From Pseudomonas delhiensis (GTDB taxonomy: Bacteria > Pseudomonadota > Gammaproteobacteria > Pseudomonadales > Pseudomonadaceae), in the NCBI RefSeq assembly GCF_900187975.1, contig NZ_FZPC01000018.1, positions 1 through 64,000 on the forward strand: a DNA stretch of 64,000 nucleotides, in the 5' to 3' direction. The position numbers and the translations under genes were made by a program. The notes beneath the pieces were generated by a model. That model did no database searches. It was not told the DNA's origin and saw nothing but the letters and a program-made list of their open reading frames with translations. The first letter of the stretch is position 1. Every line of letters starts with the position of its first letter. Below, one piece after another: positions 18,440 through 30,835 of the stretch.

Positions 18440-19573
18440 TCAGTCCAGCCTCTTGCGCGTGGCCAGCCGCGCCAGGCCCAGCAGGACCACGGCGTAGCCG
18501 GCGAGGATCAGGCAGTTGCGCAGGATCAGCGGCCAGAAGTCGCCTGCCAGGAACAGCGACTTCACCAGCTCCATGAAGTATGTGGCCGGCAGCAGGTTGC
18601 CGATCACCCGCACGGCGGTGGGCACGTTGCGCAGGTCGAAGATGAAGCCCGAGAGCATCATCGCCGGGAGGAAGCTGGCGAGCAGGGAAATCTGGCTGGC
18701 GAGGAACTGGTTCTTGGTCACCGCCGAGATCAGCAGGCCGATGCCCAGGGCGACGAACAGGTAGAGCATGGAGCTGACCAGCAGCGCCAGCAGCGAGCCG
18801 TACATGGGCACGTGGAACAGGAAGCGCGCCGCCAGCAGGCACAGCGCCAGGCCCAGCAGGCCGACCAGGAAGCAGGGGATGATCTTCGCCAGGAGGATCT
18901 CCACCGAGCGCACCGGGGTGACGAACAGCGCCTCCAGGGTGCCGCGCTCCCACTCGCGGGCCATCACCAGGGCGGTGAGGAAGGCGCCCACCAGGGTCAT
19001 GATCAGCACGATCAGCCCCGGCACCAGGTACCAGGTGCTGGTGTTGGCGGCGTTGAACCACATGCGCTGCTCGATGCGCACGCCGCCGGCCTGCAGCCCG
19101 GCGTTGCGCGCCGCCTGCTTCTCGCCCCACAGCGCCAGGGCCTGGTTCAGGTAGTTGCTCACCCCCGAGGCGCGGGTGGCGTCGGAGCCCTGCACCAGCA
19201 CCAGCACCTGGGCGTCGCCGTCCTGCAGGCGGCGGCTGAAGTCGCCGGGCAGGTAGACCAGGGCGTCGGCCTGGCGCGACTCCAGCATCCGCCGGCCTTC
19301 CTCGAAGGACTTCAGCGGCAGCGGCTGCAGGTATTCCGAGCGGCTGATGCTGGCCAGCAGGTCGCGAGCCTGGGGCGCCGGGTCGTCCTGCACCACCGCC
19401 ACCAGGCTGTGGCGCACGTCCAGCGACAGGCCGTAGCCGAAGATCAGGATCAGCGCGATGGGCAGGCCGATGCCGATCATCAGGTTGCTGCGGTCGCGCA
19501 GCAGCTGGCGCACCTCCTTGCGCGTCAGCGAGAGGAGCCTGCGCCAGAACGAACCATTCGCCGCATCGCTCAT
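18440..19573 (-). CDS. ABC-2 type permease, YbhS-like
   Basis: 377-residue permease with the same architecture as its neighbour: an N-terminal helix (LMIGIGLPIALILIFGYGLS), a soluble domain, and helices from about residue 185 on. The coupling motif is EWERGTLEALFVTPVRSVEILLAK. The ATG at 19573 overlaps the ATPase gene stop by four bases. In E. coli the homologous pair YbhS/YbhR exports Na+/Li+ and some drugs; the substrate here is not known. Confidence 0.9.
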   Translation of the reverse strand: MSDAANGSFWRRLLSLTRKEVRQLLRDRSNLMIGIGLPIALILIFGYGLSLDVRHSLVAVVQDDPAPQARDLLASISRSEYLQPLPLKSFEEGRRMLESRQADALVYLPGDFSRRLQDGDAQVLVLVQGSDATRASGVSNYLNQALALWGEKQAARNAGLQAGGVRIEQRMWFNAANTSTWYLVPGLIVLIMTLVGAFLTALVMAREWERGTLEALFVTPVRSVEILLAKIIPCFLVGLLGLALCLLAARFLFHVPMYGSLLALLVSSMLYLFVALGIGLLISAVTKNQFLASQISLLASFLPAMMLSGFIFDLRNVPTAVRVIGNLLPATYFMELVKSLFLAGDFWPLILRNCLILAGYAVVLLGLARLATRKRLD

Positions 19574-21324
19574 GCGCGGGCCTCCCGGGCGTGCTGGCGA
19601 GCCTGCTCGACGATCTCGATGAAGGCCTGCTCCATGTTCGCCTGGCCGCCGGCCTGCTCGCGCACCTGCTGCGGCGTGCCCATGGCGAGGATGCGCCCGG
19701 CGTCCTGGATGACGATGCGGTCGCAGTACTCGGCCTCTTCCATGAAGTGGGTGGTGATGATGATGGTGGTGCCGCCGGCCGCCAGCGCCGTGATGCGCTG
19801 CCAGAAGCCGCGGCGGGCCAGGGGGTCGGCACCGCTGGTGGGTTCGTCGAGGAAGAGGATTTCCGGCTCGTGGAGCAGGCCCACGGCCATGGCCAGGCGC
19901 TGCTTGTAGCCGCCGGGCAACTGGCCGCTGGGCTCGCCCTCGTGGCCGGAGAGGTCGAACTGCCGCGACACCTCGTCCATGCGCCGGCCCAGCTGCTTGC
20001 CGGACAGGCCGTAGGCGCCGCCGAAGAACTGCAGGTTCTCGCGCACCGAGAGGTTGCCGTACAGCGAGAACTTCTGCGACACGTAGCCGATGCGCCGGCG
20101 CGCCTGGGCGCGGGCGTGGCGCAGGTTGACGCCGGCCACCCGCAGGCTGCCGGAGGACGCCGGCAGCAGCCCGCAGAGCATGCGGAAGGTGGTGGTCTTG
20201 CCGGCGCCGTTGGGCCCCAGCAGGCCGAATATCTCGCCGCGGGCCACGCTGAAGCTGGTGCGGTCCACGGCGGTGAAGTCGCCGAACCTGCGCACCAGGT
20301 CCCTCACCTCGATCACCGCCTCGCCGTTGTCGGACGTACTGCCCGGCGCGGCGGCCCTGAGCGCCTCGGTGTCCACCTGCTCGGCGCCGCTCCTGGCCCG
20401 CAGCAGGACCATGAAGCCGTCCTCCAGGCGTGCTTCCACCTCGCGCACCGGGGCGCCGTCGAGCAGTTGGTCCAGGCGCTTTTCATCGGCATCGCGCTGG
20501 CGGATGAAACGCACCTCGCCGCCCTGGGGCACCGCGTCGATGATCACCTGCGGGTCATCCAGCAGCCGCGCCTGCAGCTTGCGCGCCGGCTGGCCGGCCG
20601 GCGGCACGGCGATGCGGCAGAGGCCGTCGGCATGCCGGCGGATGTCCTCGGGCAGGCCCTGGGCCAGCAACTGGCCCTGGTGCAGCAGGTACACCTCGGA
20701 ACAGCGCTCGGCTTCGTCCATGTAGGAGGTGGTCAGCAGCACGCTGAGGCTTTCTTCCTGCACCAGTTGCTGGACGATCTCCCACAGCTCGCGGCGCGAC
20801 AGCGGGTCGACGCCCACGGTCGGCTCGTCCAGCAGCAACAGTTGCGGCGAGCGCACCAGGGTGCAGGCCAGCCCGAGCTTCTGCTTCATGCCGCCGGACA
20901 GCTTGCCCGCCGGGCGGTCGGTGAAGTGCGCCAGGTCGGTCATCGCCAGCAGGCGCTCGAAGCGCTGGCGGCGCTGCTGCGCGCCGACGCCGTGGAGGTC
21001 GGCGTAGAGGTCGAGGTTCTCCTGCACGCTCAGGTCCTCGTAGAGGCCGAAGCGCTGCGGCATGTAGCTGATCAGGTCCTGCACCCGCTGCGGCTGCGCC
21101 CTGACGTCGACGCCGAGCACCTCCAGCTCGCCGCCGTCGGCCCGCAGCAGCCCGGCCACCAGGCGCAGGAAGGTGGTCTTGCCGGCGCCGTCCGGGCCCA
21201 CCAGCGCGGTCAGCGCGCCCTTGCGCACCTGCAGGTCGAGGCCGTGCAGGGCCTGCACGGTCTGCCCGGACTCCTTGACCAGGAAGCGCTTGGCGACGCC
21301 GCGGGCGTCTATCACCCGCTCCAT
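19570..21324 (-). CDS. Double ABC ATPase, YbhF-like
   Basis: 584-residue fusion of two nucleotide-binding domains. Domain 1 has Walker A GPDGAGKTT, signature LSGGMKQKLGLA and Walker B LLLLDEPTVGVDP. Domain 2 (from about residue 335) has GPNGAGKTTT, a variant signature LPGGYKQRLAMA, and ILFLDEPTSGADP. A linker of about 80 residues joins them. The ATG at 21324 overlaps the membrane-fusion gene stop (TGATG). Both sites look intact, apart from the serine-to-proline change in the second signature, which is common in this subgroup. Confidence 0.92.
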   Translation of the reverse strand: MERVIDARGVAKRFLVKESGQTVQALHGLDLQVRKGALTALVGPDGAGKTTFLRLVAGLLRADGGELEVLGVDVRAQPQRVQDLISYMPQRFGLYEDLSVQENLDLYADLHGVGAQQRRQRFERLLAMTDLAHFTDRPAGKLSGGMKQKLGLACTLVRSPQLLLLDEPTVGVDPLSRRELWEIVQQLVQEESLSVLLTTSYMDEAERCSEVYLLHQGQLLAQGLPEDIRRHADGLCRIAVPPAGQPARKLQARLLDDPQVIIDAVPQGGEVRFIRQRDADEKRLDQLLDGAPVREVEARLEDGFMVLLRARSGAEQVDTEALRAAAPGSTSDNGEAVIEVRDLVRRFGDFTAVDRTSFSVARGEIFGLLGPNGAGKTTTFRMLCGLLPASSGSLRVAGVNLRHARAQARRRIGYVSQKFSLYGNLSVRENLQFFGGAYGLSGKQLGRRMDEVSRQFDLSGHEGEPSGQLPGGYKQRLAMAVGLLHEPEILFLDEPTSGADPLARRGFWQRITALAAGGTTIIITTHFMEEAEYCDRIVIQDAGRILAMGTPQQVREQAGGQANMEQAFIEIVEQARQHAREARA

Positions 21325-22346
21325 CAATCGGCCTTCCCGTCGCGCACCTGGTCGCCCTCGGCGATGCGCACCGTGGCCGGCATGCCCAGGCGCAGGCGGT
21401 TGTCCCTGTCCTCGACCACCACCCGCACCTCGTAGACCAGCGCGGTGCGCAATTCCTCGGTCTGCACGGCCTTGGGGGTGAACTCGGCGACGTCGGAGAT
21501 GAAGCCGACGTGCCCCTGCACCGGCTGGTCCGGATGGCTGTCGGTGGTCACGCTGGCGCGCATGCCGGGCTTGATGTGGCCGAGCTGGGTCTCGTTGACG
21601 TACACCCGCACCCATTTCGGGTCGGTGATGGCCAGGGCATAGACCGCGCGCTGCGGCGAGGCCATGTCGCCCGGCTCCAGCAGGCGCGAGCGCACCGTGG
21701 CGTCCTGCGGGGCGCGCAGCTGGGTCTCGTCGAGGTTGTGCTGCAGCAGCGCGAGCTGGGCGCGGGCGCCCTGCAGCTGGGCCTCGGCCTGGGCGATGTC
21801 CTCGGCGCGCGGGCCGATCCTCGCCAGGCGCAGGGCCTTCTGCGCATCCTCCAGCTGGGCCTGGTTGACCTTCAACTGGGCGGCGGCGTTGTCCAGGTCC
21901 TGCTGGCTGACCGCGCGCCCGCCGGGGCTGTTGGCGCGGATGCCCTGCAGGCGGCGCAGCTGGATGCCGGCCAGCTCGACCTGGGCCCTGGCCGCGTCGA
22001 CCTGGGCCCTGGCGCGGTCGATGTCCTCGGGGCGCGAGCCGTTGTGCAGGCGCAGCACGTTGGCTTCCTGGGCGGCGATCTGCGCCCTGGCCTGGTCGAT
22101 CTGCAGCTTCAGGGTGCGGCTGTCGAGAGTGGCCAGGACCTGCCCGGCCCTGACCACGTCGCCCTCCTCCACGCGCATCTCGGCGATACGCTCGCTGCCG
22201 GTGAAGGCCAGGGACACCTGGCGGATGTCGACGTTGCCGTAGAGCACCAGGTCGCCGCCCTGCCCGGCCTTCGAGTGGAAGTAGTACCAGGCCCCCAGGC
22301 CTGCTACGGCGAGCAATGCCAGGACAACGATGAGCTTCTTGCGCAT
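21324..22346 (-). CDS. HlyD-family membrane fusion protein, YbhG-like
   Basis: 340-residue periplasmic adaptor. A single N-terminal membrane anchor (KKLIVVLALLAVAGLGAWYY) is followed by the biotinyl-lipoyl-like half GNVDIRQVSLAFTGSERI, a long alpha-hairpin rich in A, Q, R and L (about residues 85-215) and the beta-barrel part with MPATVRI. It is the first gene of the efflux operon and is separated from the divergent tetR gene by a 122-bp control region with an AT-rich palindrome. Confidence 0.92.
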   Translation of the reverse strand: MRKKLIVVLALLAVAGLGAWYYFHSKAGQGGDLVLYGNVDIRQVSLAFTGSERIAEMRVEEGDVVRAGQVLATLDSRTLKLQIDQARAQIAAQEANVLRLHNGSRPEDIDRARAQVDAARAQVELAGIQLRRLQGIRANSPGGRAVSQQDLDNAAAQLKVNQAQLEDAQKALRLARIGPRAEDIAQAEAQLQGARAQLALLQHNLDETQLRAPQDATVRSRLLEPGDMASPQRAVYALAITDPKWVRVYVNETQLGHIKPGMRASVTTDSHPDQPVQGHVGFISDVAEFTPKAVQTEELRTALVYEVRVVVEDRDNRLRLGMPATVRIAEGDQVRDGKAD

Positions 22347-22391
22347 GATGACGACCCGCTAGCCAGTGGCGACGAGAAACAAGCATACAAG

Positions 22392-22427
22392 CATAGACCA
22401 GTAATTCAAATTTGAATTTGATCTATG
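22392..22427. promoter_or_regulatory. Operator for the CecR-like TetR regulator
   Basis: The divergent gap holds a perfect 16-bp palindrome AATTCAAATTTGAATT (22403-22418) nested between outer arms CATAGA (22392-22397) and TCTATG (22422-22427). This AT-rich symmetric block is conspicuous in GC-rich DNA and sits between the efflux operon and the tetR start, which is where a TetR dimer would bind to control both genes. Binding is inference. Confidence 0.75.
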
Positions 22428-22468
22428 CAGGCTTTAGTCTGCTACACCTGATCCAGCAGGGTGCAGTC

Positions 22469-23149
22469 ATGCCTAGCTCTCCCTCCAAGCTCCGCCAAGC
22501 GCCGCAACGCGTACCCCGCCAGGACGGCGAAGCCACCCGCCGGCGCATTCTCCTGGCAGCCGGCGAACTGTTCGCCGAGCGTGGCTACGCCGACACCACC
22601 AGCAAGGCCATCTGCCAGCGCGCGCAGTGCAACATGGCCGCGGTGAACTACCACTTCGGCAGCCGCGACGGGCTCTACCGCGCGGTGCTGCAGGACATGC
22701 ACAAGCACCTGATCGGCTACGACCAGCTCGAACAGCTGACCCGCAACGAGCGCCCGCCCCGCGACAAGCTCGCCGGCCTGATCGGGGCGCTGACCCTCAA
22801 CGTCGCCAACGGCCAGCGCTGGCAGGCGCGCCTGTGGGCCCGCGAGTTGCTGACGCCGTCGCCCTTCCTCTCCGAACTCATCGACCAGGAGGCCATGCCC
22901 AAGGTGCGCCTGGTGATGGCCCTGCTGGGCGAACTCACCGGCATCCCCGCCCAGGAACCGGCGCTGCTGCGCTGCCTGTTCAGCGTGATAGCGCCCTACC
23001 TGACGCTGCAGGTCATCAGCCGGGAAATCCCCACGCCGCTGACCGGCCTGTTCGAGCAACCGGCGGAAGACCTCGCCCGCCACCTGCAACTGTTCGCCCT
23101 GGCCGGCCTGGAGGCGGTGGCGCGGGATTACCACGACGGGCGGCGGTAG
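22469..23149 (+). CDS. TetR-family regulator, CecR (YbiH)-like
   Basis: 226-residue regulator. The N-terminal helix-turn-helix runs through TRRRILLAAGELFAERGYADTTSKAI to VNYHFGSRDGLY, the classic TetR pattern; the rest is a ligand-binding and dimer domain. Divergent placement beside a YbhG-F-S-R-like operon matches E. coli cecR, which represses that operon, so this protein probably represses the adjacent efflux genes and itself through the palindrome at 22392-22427. The ATG at 22469 is chosen as the first ATG giving the usual N-terminal extension; the frame is open upstream. Confidence 0.88.
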   Translation: MPSSPSKLRQAPQRVPRQDGEATRRRILLAAGELFAERGYADTTSKAICQRAQCNMAAVNYHFGSRDGLYRAVLQDMHKHLIGYDQLEQLTRNERPPRDKLAGLIGALTLNVANGQRWQARLWARELLTPSPFLSELIDQEAMPKVRLVMALLGELTGIPAQEPALLRCLFSVIAPYLTLQVISREIPTPLTGLFEQPAEDLARHLQLFALAGLEAVARDYHDGRR

Positions 23150-23221
23150 TGCGGCACAGGCCGCGCTACAGCGCAGCCGGTGGCTCCGCTCGCGGACAGA
23201 GTCCTACGACCGCGCTCGACC

Positions 23222-23511
23222 GTAGGGCGAATAACCGTTCGCGGTTATCCGCCGTTGGCCGTGCTACCGGAGCGTCCGGCGTGGCCGGTGAATCCAATCG
23301 CGGACGGAGTCCGCTCCTACGTCCGTGCTGCCTGGAACCGTAGGAGCGGACTCTGTCCGCGATTTGGCGGATAACGCCGTAGGCATTATGCGCCCTACGA
23401 ACTATCGCGAACGCGGAAACCCAGGGTTCGCGAGCAAGCTCGCTCCTACAAGAGCGTTTTCCAGCGAAACATCGGTGCGTAGGGCGCATAACCGTTCGCG
23501 GTTATCCGCCG
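23222..23511. repeat. Mixed repeat block after the tetR gene
   Basis: The 425-bp gap holds GTAGGGCG-family elements at 23222-23254 (forward), 23366-23398 (inverted, one stem mismatch, GGCATTAT for GGCGTTAT) and 23479-23511 (forward, hybrid outer base). GTAGGAGC-family elements lie at 23297-23320 (inverted) and 23340-23363 (forward). A distinct variant with stem GCGAGC/GCTCGC lies at about 23424-23450. No gene is seen. Confidence 0.88.
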
Positions 23512-23515
23512 TTGC

Positions 23516-23550
23516 AAACAAAAAGGCCGCACCCCGGCAGGAGTGCGGCC
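23516..23550 (-). terminator. Terminator of the aroP-like gene
   Basis: An 8-bp stem (GGCCGCAC with complement, ten-base loop) is followed on the minus strand by TTTTTGTTT, just past the permease stop codon. Confidence 0.88.
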
Positions 23551-23574
23551 CTTTCTCGTCCAGCGCCGGCGGGA

Positions 23575-24975
23575 TCAGGCGGTAGCCCGTGCCTCGCCCT
23601 TGCGCTTGACCAGGTAGCACAGGCCCATCAGCACCACCCACACCGGGATGGCGTAGACCGACACGTCGATGCCCGGGATCTGCAGCATGATGCCGAGGAT
23701 GAACACCACGAAGGCCAGGCACAGGTAGTTGCTGAACGGATAGAACAGCGAACGGAACGAGGTCTTCACGCCCTCACGGTCCTTGGCGCGGCGGAACATC
23801 AGGTGGGCCAGGCTGATCATCGCCCAGTTGATAACCAGCGCCGCCACCACCAGGGACATCAGCAACTCCAGCGCCTGGTGCGGGATCACGTAGTTGACGA
23901 CCACGCAGGCCAGGGTGATGAAGGCCGAGACGCCGATGGCCAGCAGCGGCACGCCGCGGTCGTCGACCTTGGCGAAGGCGCGCGGGGCGTCGCCCTGCTC
24001 GGCCAGGCCGAAGAGCATGCGGCTGTTGCAGTACACGCAGCTGTTGTACACCGACAGCGCCGCGGTCAGCACCACGAAGTTCAGCACGTTGGCCGCCACG
24101 TCGCTGCCCAGCAGCGAGAACACCTTCACGAAGGGGCTGCCGCTGTAGGGGTCGCCGGAGCTGTTGATGCTCTGCAGCAGCGCGTCCCACGGGTACAGCG
24201 AGAGCAGCACGGCCAGGGCGCCGATGTAGAAGATCAGGATGCGGTAGATCACCTGGTTGATCGCCTTGGGGATCACCTTCTTCGGTTCCGCGGCCTCGGC
24301 CGCGGTGATGCCCACCAGCTCCAGCCCGCCGAAGGAGAACATGATGATCGCCAGGACCATCACCAGGCCGGAAATGCCGTTGGGGAAGAAGCCGCCGTGG
24401 CTCCACAGGTTGCTCACCGAGGCCTGCGGGCCGCCGTTGCCGCTGGCCAGCAGCCAGACGCCGAGCAGGATCATGCCGATGATGGCGGCGACCTTGATGA
24501 TGGCGAACCAGAACTCGGTCTCGCCGAAGGCCTTCACGTTGAACAGGTTGATGGCGTTGATCAGCACGAAGAAGATCGCCGCGGTGGCCCAGGTGGGGAA
24601 GTCCGGCCACCAGAACTGGATGTACTTGCCGACCGCCGTCAGCTCCGACATGCCGACCAGGATGTACAGCACCCAGTAGTTCCAGCCGGACATGAAGCCG
24701 GCGAAGCCGCCCCAGTACTTGTGGGCGAAGTGGCTGAAGGAGCCGGCGACCGGCTCCTCGACGATCATCTCGCCGAGCTGGCGCATGATCAGGAAGGCGA
24801 TGAAGCCGCCGATGGCGTAGCCGAGGATCATCGACGGGCCGGCGGATTGCAGGACACCGGCCGAGCCCAGGAACAGGCCGGTACCGATGGCGCCACCCAG
24901 GGCGATCAGCTGGATGTGGCGGTTCTTCAGGCCGCGCTTGAGCGAGCCTTCGTGCAGATGGGGGTGTCCATCCAT
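23575..24975 (-). CDS. aroP: Amino acid permease, AroP-like APC family
   Basis: 466-residue inner-membrane transporter of the amino acid-polyamine-organocation superfamily with about 12 hydrophobic helices. The N-terminal LKNRHIQLIALGGAIGTGLF motif is the family signature, and the GELxxxxPVAGSF region (here MIVEEPVAGSF) fits the AroP/GabP/ProY branch. Specificity for aromatic amino acids is inferred from position: from memory PAO1 has aroP1 just before the same GAPDH gene. GAGGA lies nine bases before the ATG. A strong terminator follows. Confidence 0.82.
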   Translation of the reverse strand: MDGHPHLHEGSLKRGLKNRHIQLIALGGAIGTGLFLGSAGVLQSAGPSMILGYAIGGFIAFLIMRQLGEMIVEEPVAGSFSHFAHKYWGGFAGFMSGWNYWVLYILVGMSELTAVGKYIQFWWPDFPTWATAAIFFVLINAINLFNVKAFGETEFWFAIIKVAAIIGMILLGVWLLASGNGGPQASVSNLWSHGGFFPNGISGLVMVLAIIMFSFGGLELVGITAAEAAEPKKVIPKAINQVIYRILIFYIGALAVLLSLYPWDALLQSINSSGDPYSGSPFVKVFSLLGSDVAANVLNFVVLTAALSVYNSCVYCNSRMLFGLAEQGDAPRAFAKVDDRGVPLLAIGVSAFITLACVVVNYVIPHQALELLMSLVVAALVINWAMISLAHLMFRRAKDREGVKTSFRSLFYPFSNYLCLAFVVFILGIMLQIPGIDVSVYAIPVWVVLMGLCYLVKRKGEARATA

Positions 24976-25045
24976 TGCGGGGTTCCTCGGTAGAGGGGTT
25001 GGCTTTTTTATCGTTATAGGACGCGGGTAGCGTCGAAGACTAACG

Positions 25046-25074
25046 AAAAACGGGAGCCCGAGAGCTCCCGTTTT
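25046..25074. terminator. Bidirectional terminator between gap and the permease gene
   Basis: Perfect stem CGGGAGC/GCTCCCG, six-base loop, flanked by five A and four T. It follows the gap stop codon on the minus strand by 18 nt. Confidence 0.88.
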
Positions 25075-25091
25075 CCATTTTCAGACCTGGC

Positions 25092-26540
25092 TTAGCGCGG
25101 GAAGGCCGGCGGGTTGACCCCTGCCATCTCTTCCATCACGCGGACCACCTGGCAGCTGTAGCCGAACTCGTTGTCGTACCACACGTACAGCACGACGCGG
25201 TTGTCGTTGCAGATGGTGGCTTCGGCATCGACCACGCCGGCGTGGCGGGAACCGACGAAGTCGGTGGAGACCACTTCCTGGGAGCTGACGAAGTCGATCT
25301 GCTTCTGCAGGTCGGAGTGCATGGCCATCTGGCGCAGGTACTCGTTGATCTCCTCGCGGGAGGTCGACTTGTTCAGGTTCAGGTTGAGGATGGCCATGGA
25401 CACGTTCGGCGTGGGAACGCGGATGGCGTTGCCGGTCAGCTTGCCCTTGAGCACCGGCAGGGCCTTGGCGGCGGCGGTGGCGGCACCGGTCTCGGTGATC
25501 ACCATGTTCAGCGGAGCGCTGCGGCCGCGGCGGCTGCCCTTGTGGAAGTTGTCGATCAGGTTCTGGTCGTTGGTGTACGAGTGAACGGTCTCGACGTGGC
25601 CGTTGACGATGCCGTACTGGTCATCGACGGCCTTAAGCACCGGCACGATGGCGTTGGTGGTGCAGGAGGCGGCGGAGACGATCTTGTCGTCGGCAGTGAT
25701 GTCGCCATGGTTGATGCCATGGACGATGTTCTTCAGCGCGCCCTTGCCCGGGGCGGTGAGGATCACGCGGTCGACGCCCGGGCACTTCAGGTGCTGGCCC
25801 AGGCCCTCGGCGTCGCGCCACTTGCCGGTGTTGTCGACCAGCAGGGCGTTCTTGATGCCGTACTGGGTGTAGTCCACCGAGGACGGATCGTTGGAGTAGA
25901 TCACCTGGATCAGGTTGCCGTTGGCGGTGATGGTGTTGCTGGCCTCATCGATGGTGATGGTGCCGTCGAACTTGCCATGCACGGAGTCGCGGCGCAACAG
26001 GCTGGCGCGCTTGACCAGGTCGTTCTCGGCGCCCTTGCGCACGACGATGGCGCGCAGGCGCAGGCCGTCGCCGCCACCGGTCTTCTCGATCAGGATGCGC
26101 GCCAGCAGGCGGCCGATGCGGCCGAAGCCGTACAGGACGACGTCGGTGCCTTCGCGGGCGGCGCCGTTCTGCTTGCCGACCACGTCGGCCAGCTCGTCCC
26201 TGGTGAACTGCTCGATGCTGCGGCCGTTACCCTCGGCCTTGAACTTGGCGACCATCTTGCCCAGGTCGACGGAAGCTGCGCCGAGCTTCAGGTCGCTCAT
26301 GGCCTTGAGGATGGGGAAGGTGTCGTGGACCGACAGCTCGGCTTCGTCGGCCAGGCGGTGGCGGGCGAAACGGTGAGCCTTGAGGATGTCGATCACCGAA
26401 CGGTTGATCAGGCCACGGCCGTAGATCGAGGTCACCACGTTGTTGTTGCGGTAGAGCTGGCCGATCAGCGGAATCATGGCTTCCGCGAGGGCTTCACGAT
26501 CGATCCACTCACCGAGACACTGGTCGGGCTTCTGATTCAC
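25092..26540 (-). CDS. gap: Glyceraldehyde-3-phosphate dehydrogenase with N-terminal extension
   Basis: 482-residue GAPDH-family enzyme. A non-canonical N-terminal part of about 130 residues precedes the NAD-binding GFGRIGRLLARIL motif. The active-site cysteine lies in SAASCTTNAIVPVLKAV, and the catalytic domain ends with WYDNEFGYSCQVV. Ordinary GAPDH is about 330 residues long, so this is the long Pseudomonas type. The GTG at 26540 is preferred because GGAAGG lies eight bases before it; the ATG two codons earlier is too close to that site. A -35/-10 pair lies just upstream. Glycolytic versus gluconeogenic direction cannot be read. Confidence 0.88.
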   Translation of the reverse strand: MNQKPDQCLGEWIDREALAEAMIPLIGQLYRNNNVVTSIYGRGLINRSVIDILKAHRFARHRLADEAELSVHDTFPILKAMSDLKLGAASVDLGKMVAKFKAEGNGRSIEQFTRDELADVVGKQNGAAREGTDVVLYGFGRIGRLLARILIEKTGGGDGLRLRAIVVRKGAENDLVKRASLLRRDSVHGKFDGTITIDEASNTITANGNLIQVIYSNDPSSVDYTQYGIKNALLVDNTGKWRDAEGLGQHLKCPGVDRVILTAPGKGALKNIVHGINHGDITADDKIVSAASCTTNAIVPVLKAVDDQYGIVNGHVETVHSYTNDQNLIDNFHKGSRRGRSAPLNMVITETGAATAAAKALPVLKGKLTGNAIRVPTPNVSMAILNLNLNKSTSREEINEYLRQMAMHSDLQKQIDFVSSQEVVSTDFVGSRHAGVVDAEATICNDNRVVLYVWYDNEFGYSCQVVRVMEEMAGVNPPAFPR

Positions 26541-26582
26541 GGGCATTACCTTCCACATGTAGGAGAAGAAAAAAGGGGCTAC

Positions 26583-26611
26583 ATTATGACGGTGCAGGCC
26601 ATCGTCGGCAA
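26583..26611 (-). promoter_or_regulatory. Putative sigma-70 promoter for gap
   Basis: On the minus strand TTGCCG and CATAAT are 17 bases apart, giving a leader of roughly 35 bases to the GTG start at 26540. It lies back-to-back with the mfd promoter. Confidence 0.55.
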
Positions 26612-26629
26612 TCTGCACCGCTGCAAAGA

Positions 26630-26659
26630 CTGACAGCCGTCAATCGGGATAGTTACAAT
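26630..26659 (+). promoter_or_regulatory. Putative sigma-70 promoter for mfd
   Basis: CTGACA and TACAAT are separated by 18 bases, about 40 bp before the GTG start of mfd. Confidence 0.55.
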
Positions 26660-26697
26660 CCACCCGGTCAAATTTCCGACCGGAGCCCGCTACGCCC

Positions 26698-30156
<3,459 letters not shown>

Positions 30157-30165
30157 AGGACCAGT

Positions 30166-30819
30166 ATGTTCCGCTACCTGCCGCTGCTGCTTGCCCTTAT
30201 CGCCCCGGCGAGCTTCGCCGACGACCTCTACCAGGTCGAACTGATCCTGTTCCAGCAGGAAGGCGACGTCGTCTATTCCAGCCAGCCGGCCCCCGACGAC
30301 TGGGCCAAGGGCGCCCAGCCGCTGGGCGAGGACGCCCGCCGCCCGACGGCGATGGACGCCCAGGCCAACAAGCTGGCCCAGGCCCAGGGCTACCACGTGC
30401 TGATGCACAAGGCCTGGAAGCAGGCCATCGGCGAGGCGCCGGTGAAGATCGCCCTCGACGAGGGCCGCCAGCAGGACGGCCACTTCCCGGTGGAAGGCAC
30501 CCTGACCCTGCGCCAGCAGCGCTTCGTCGACACCCAGGTGGACTTCTGGATCAACCAGTTCGGCGGCGACGGCCTGCTCGCCGGCAGCCAGCACATGGTC
30601 CAGGACGTCAGCCTGAAGAACGACGTGCTGGCCTACCTCGACCATCCCAGCCTGGGCATGCTGATCCGCGTCAGCCCGCTCAACGCCAAGCCCACCACCC
30701 CGCCGCCGGCGGAGATGCAGGAAGAGGCGCCGGCCGGCCAGCCGCAGCAGAACGCGCCGGAAGCCCCGGCCAACGGCGGCTTCGACGCCCCGCCGGCGAG
30801 CGAGCCCGACCAGCAGTAA
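30166..30819 (+). CDS. CsiV-family exported protein
   Basis: 217-residue protein with a signal peptide (MFRYLPLLLALIAPASFA) and a mature domain starting DDLYQVELILFQQ. It lies ten bases after mfd; this start sequence and position match the CsiV family, described in Vibrio as a periplasmic regulator of peptidoglycan assembly. The last 45 residues are proline- and glutamine-rich and look disordered. Function in Pseudomonas is inference. Confidence 0.8.
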   Translation: MFRYLPLLLALIAPASFADDLYQVELILFQQEGDVVYSSQPAPDDWAKGAQPLGEDARRPTAMDAQANKLAQAQGYHVLMHKAWKQAIGEAPVKIALDEGRQQDGHFPVEGTLTLRQQRFVDTQVDFWINQFGGDGLLAGSQHMVQDVSLKNDVLAYLDHPSLGMLIRVSPLNAKPTTPPPAEMQEEAPAGQPQQNAPEAPANGGFDAPPASEPDQQ

Positions 30820-30835
30820 CCACGAAGGCCGCGCC

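Noticed and set aside
20090-20725. Plus-strand frame inside the double ATPase gene
   Set aside because: It is serine- and arginine-rich with no recognisable domain, whereas both ATPase domains on the minus strand are intact.
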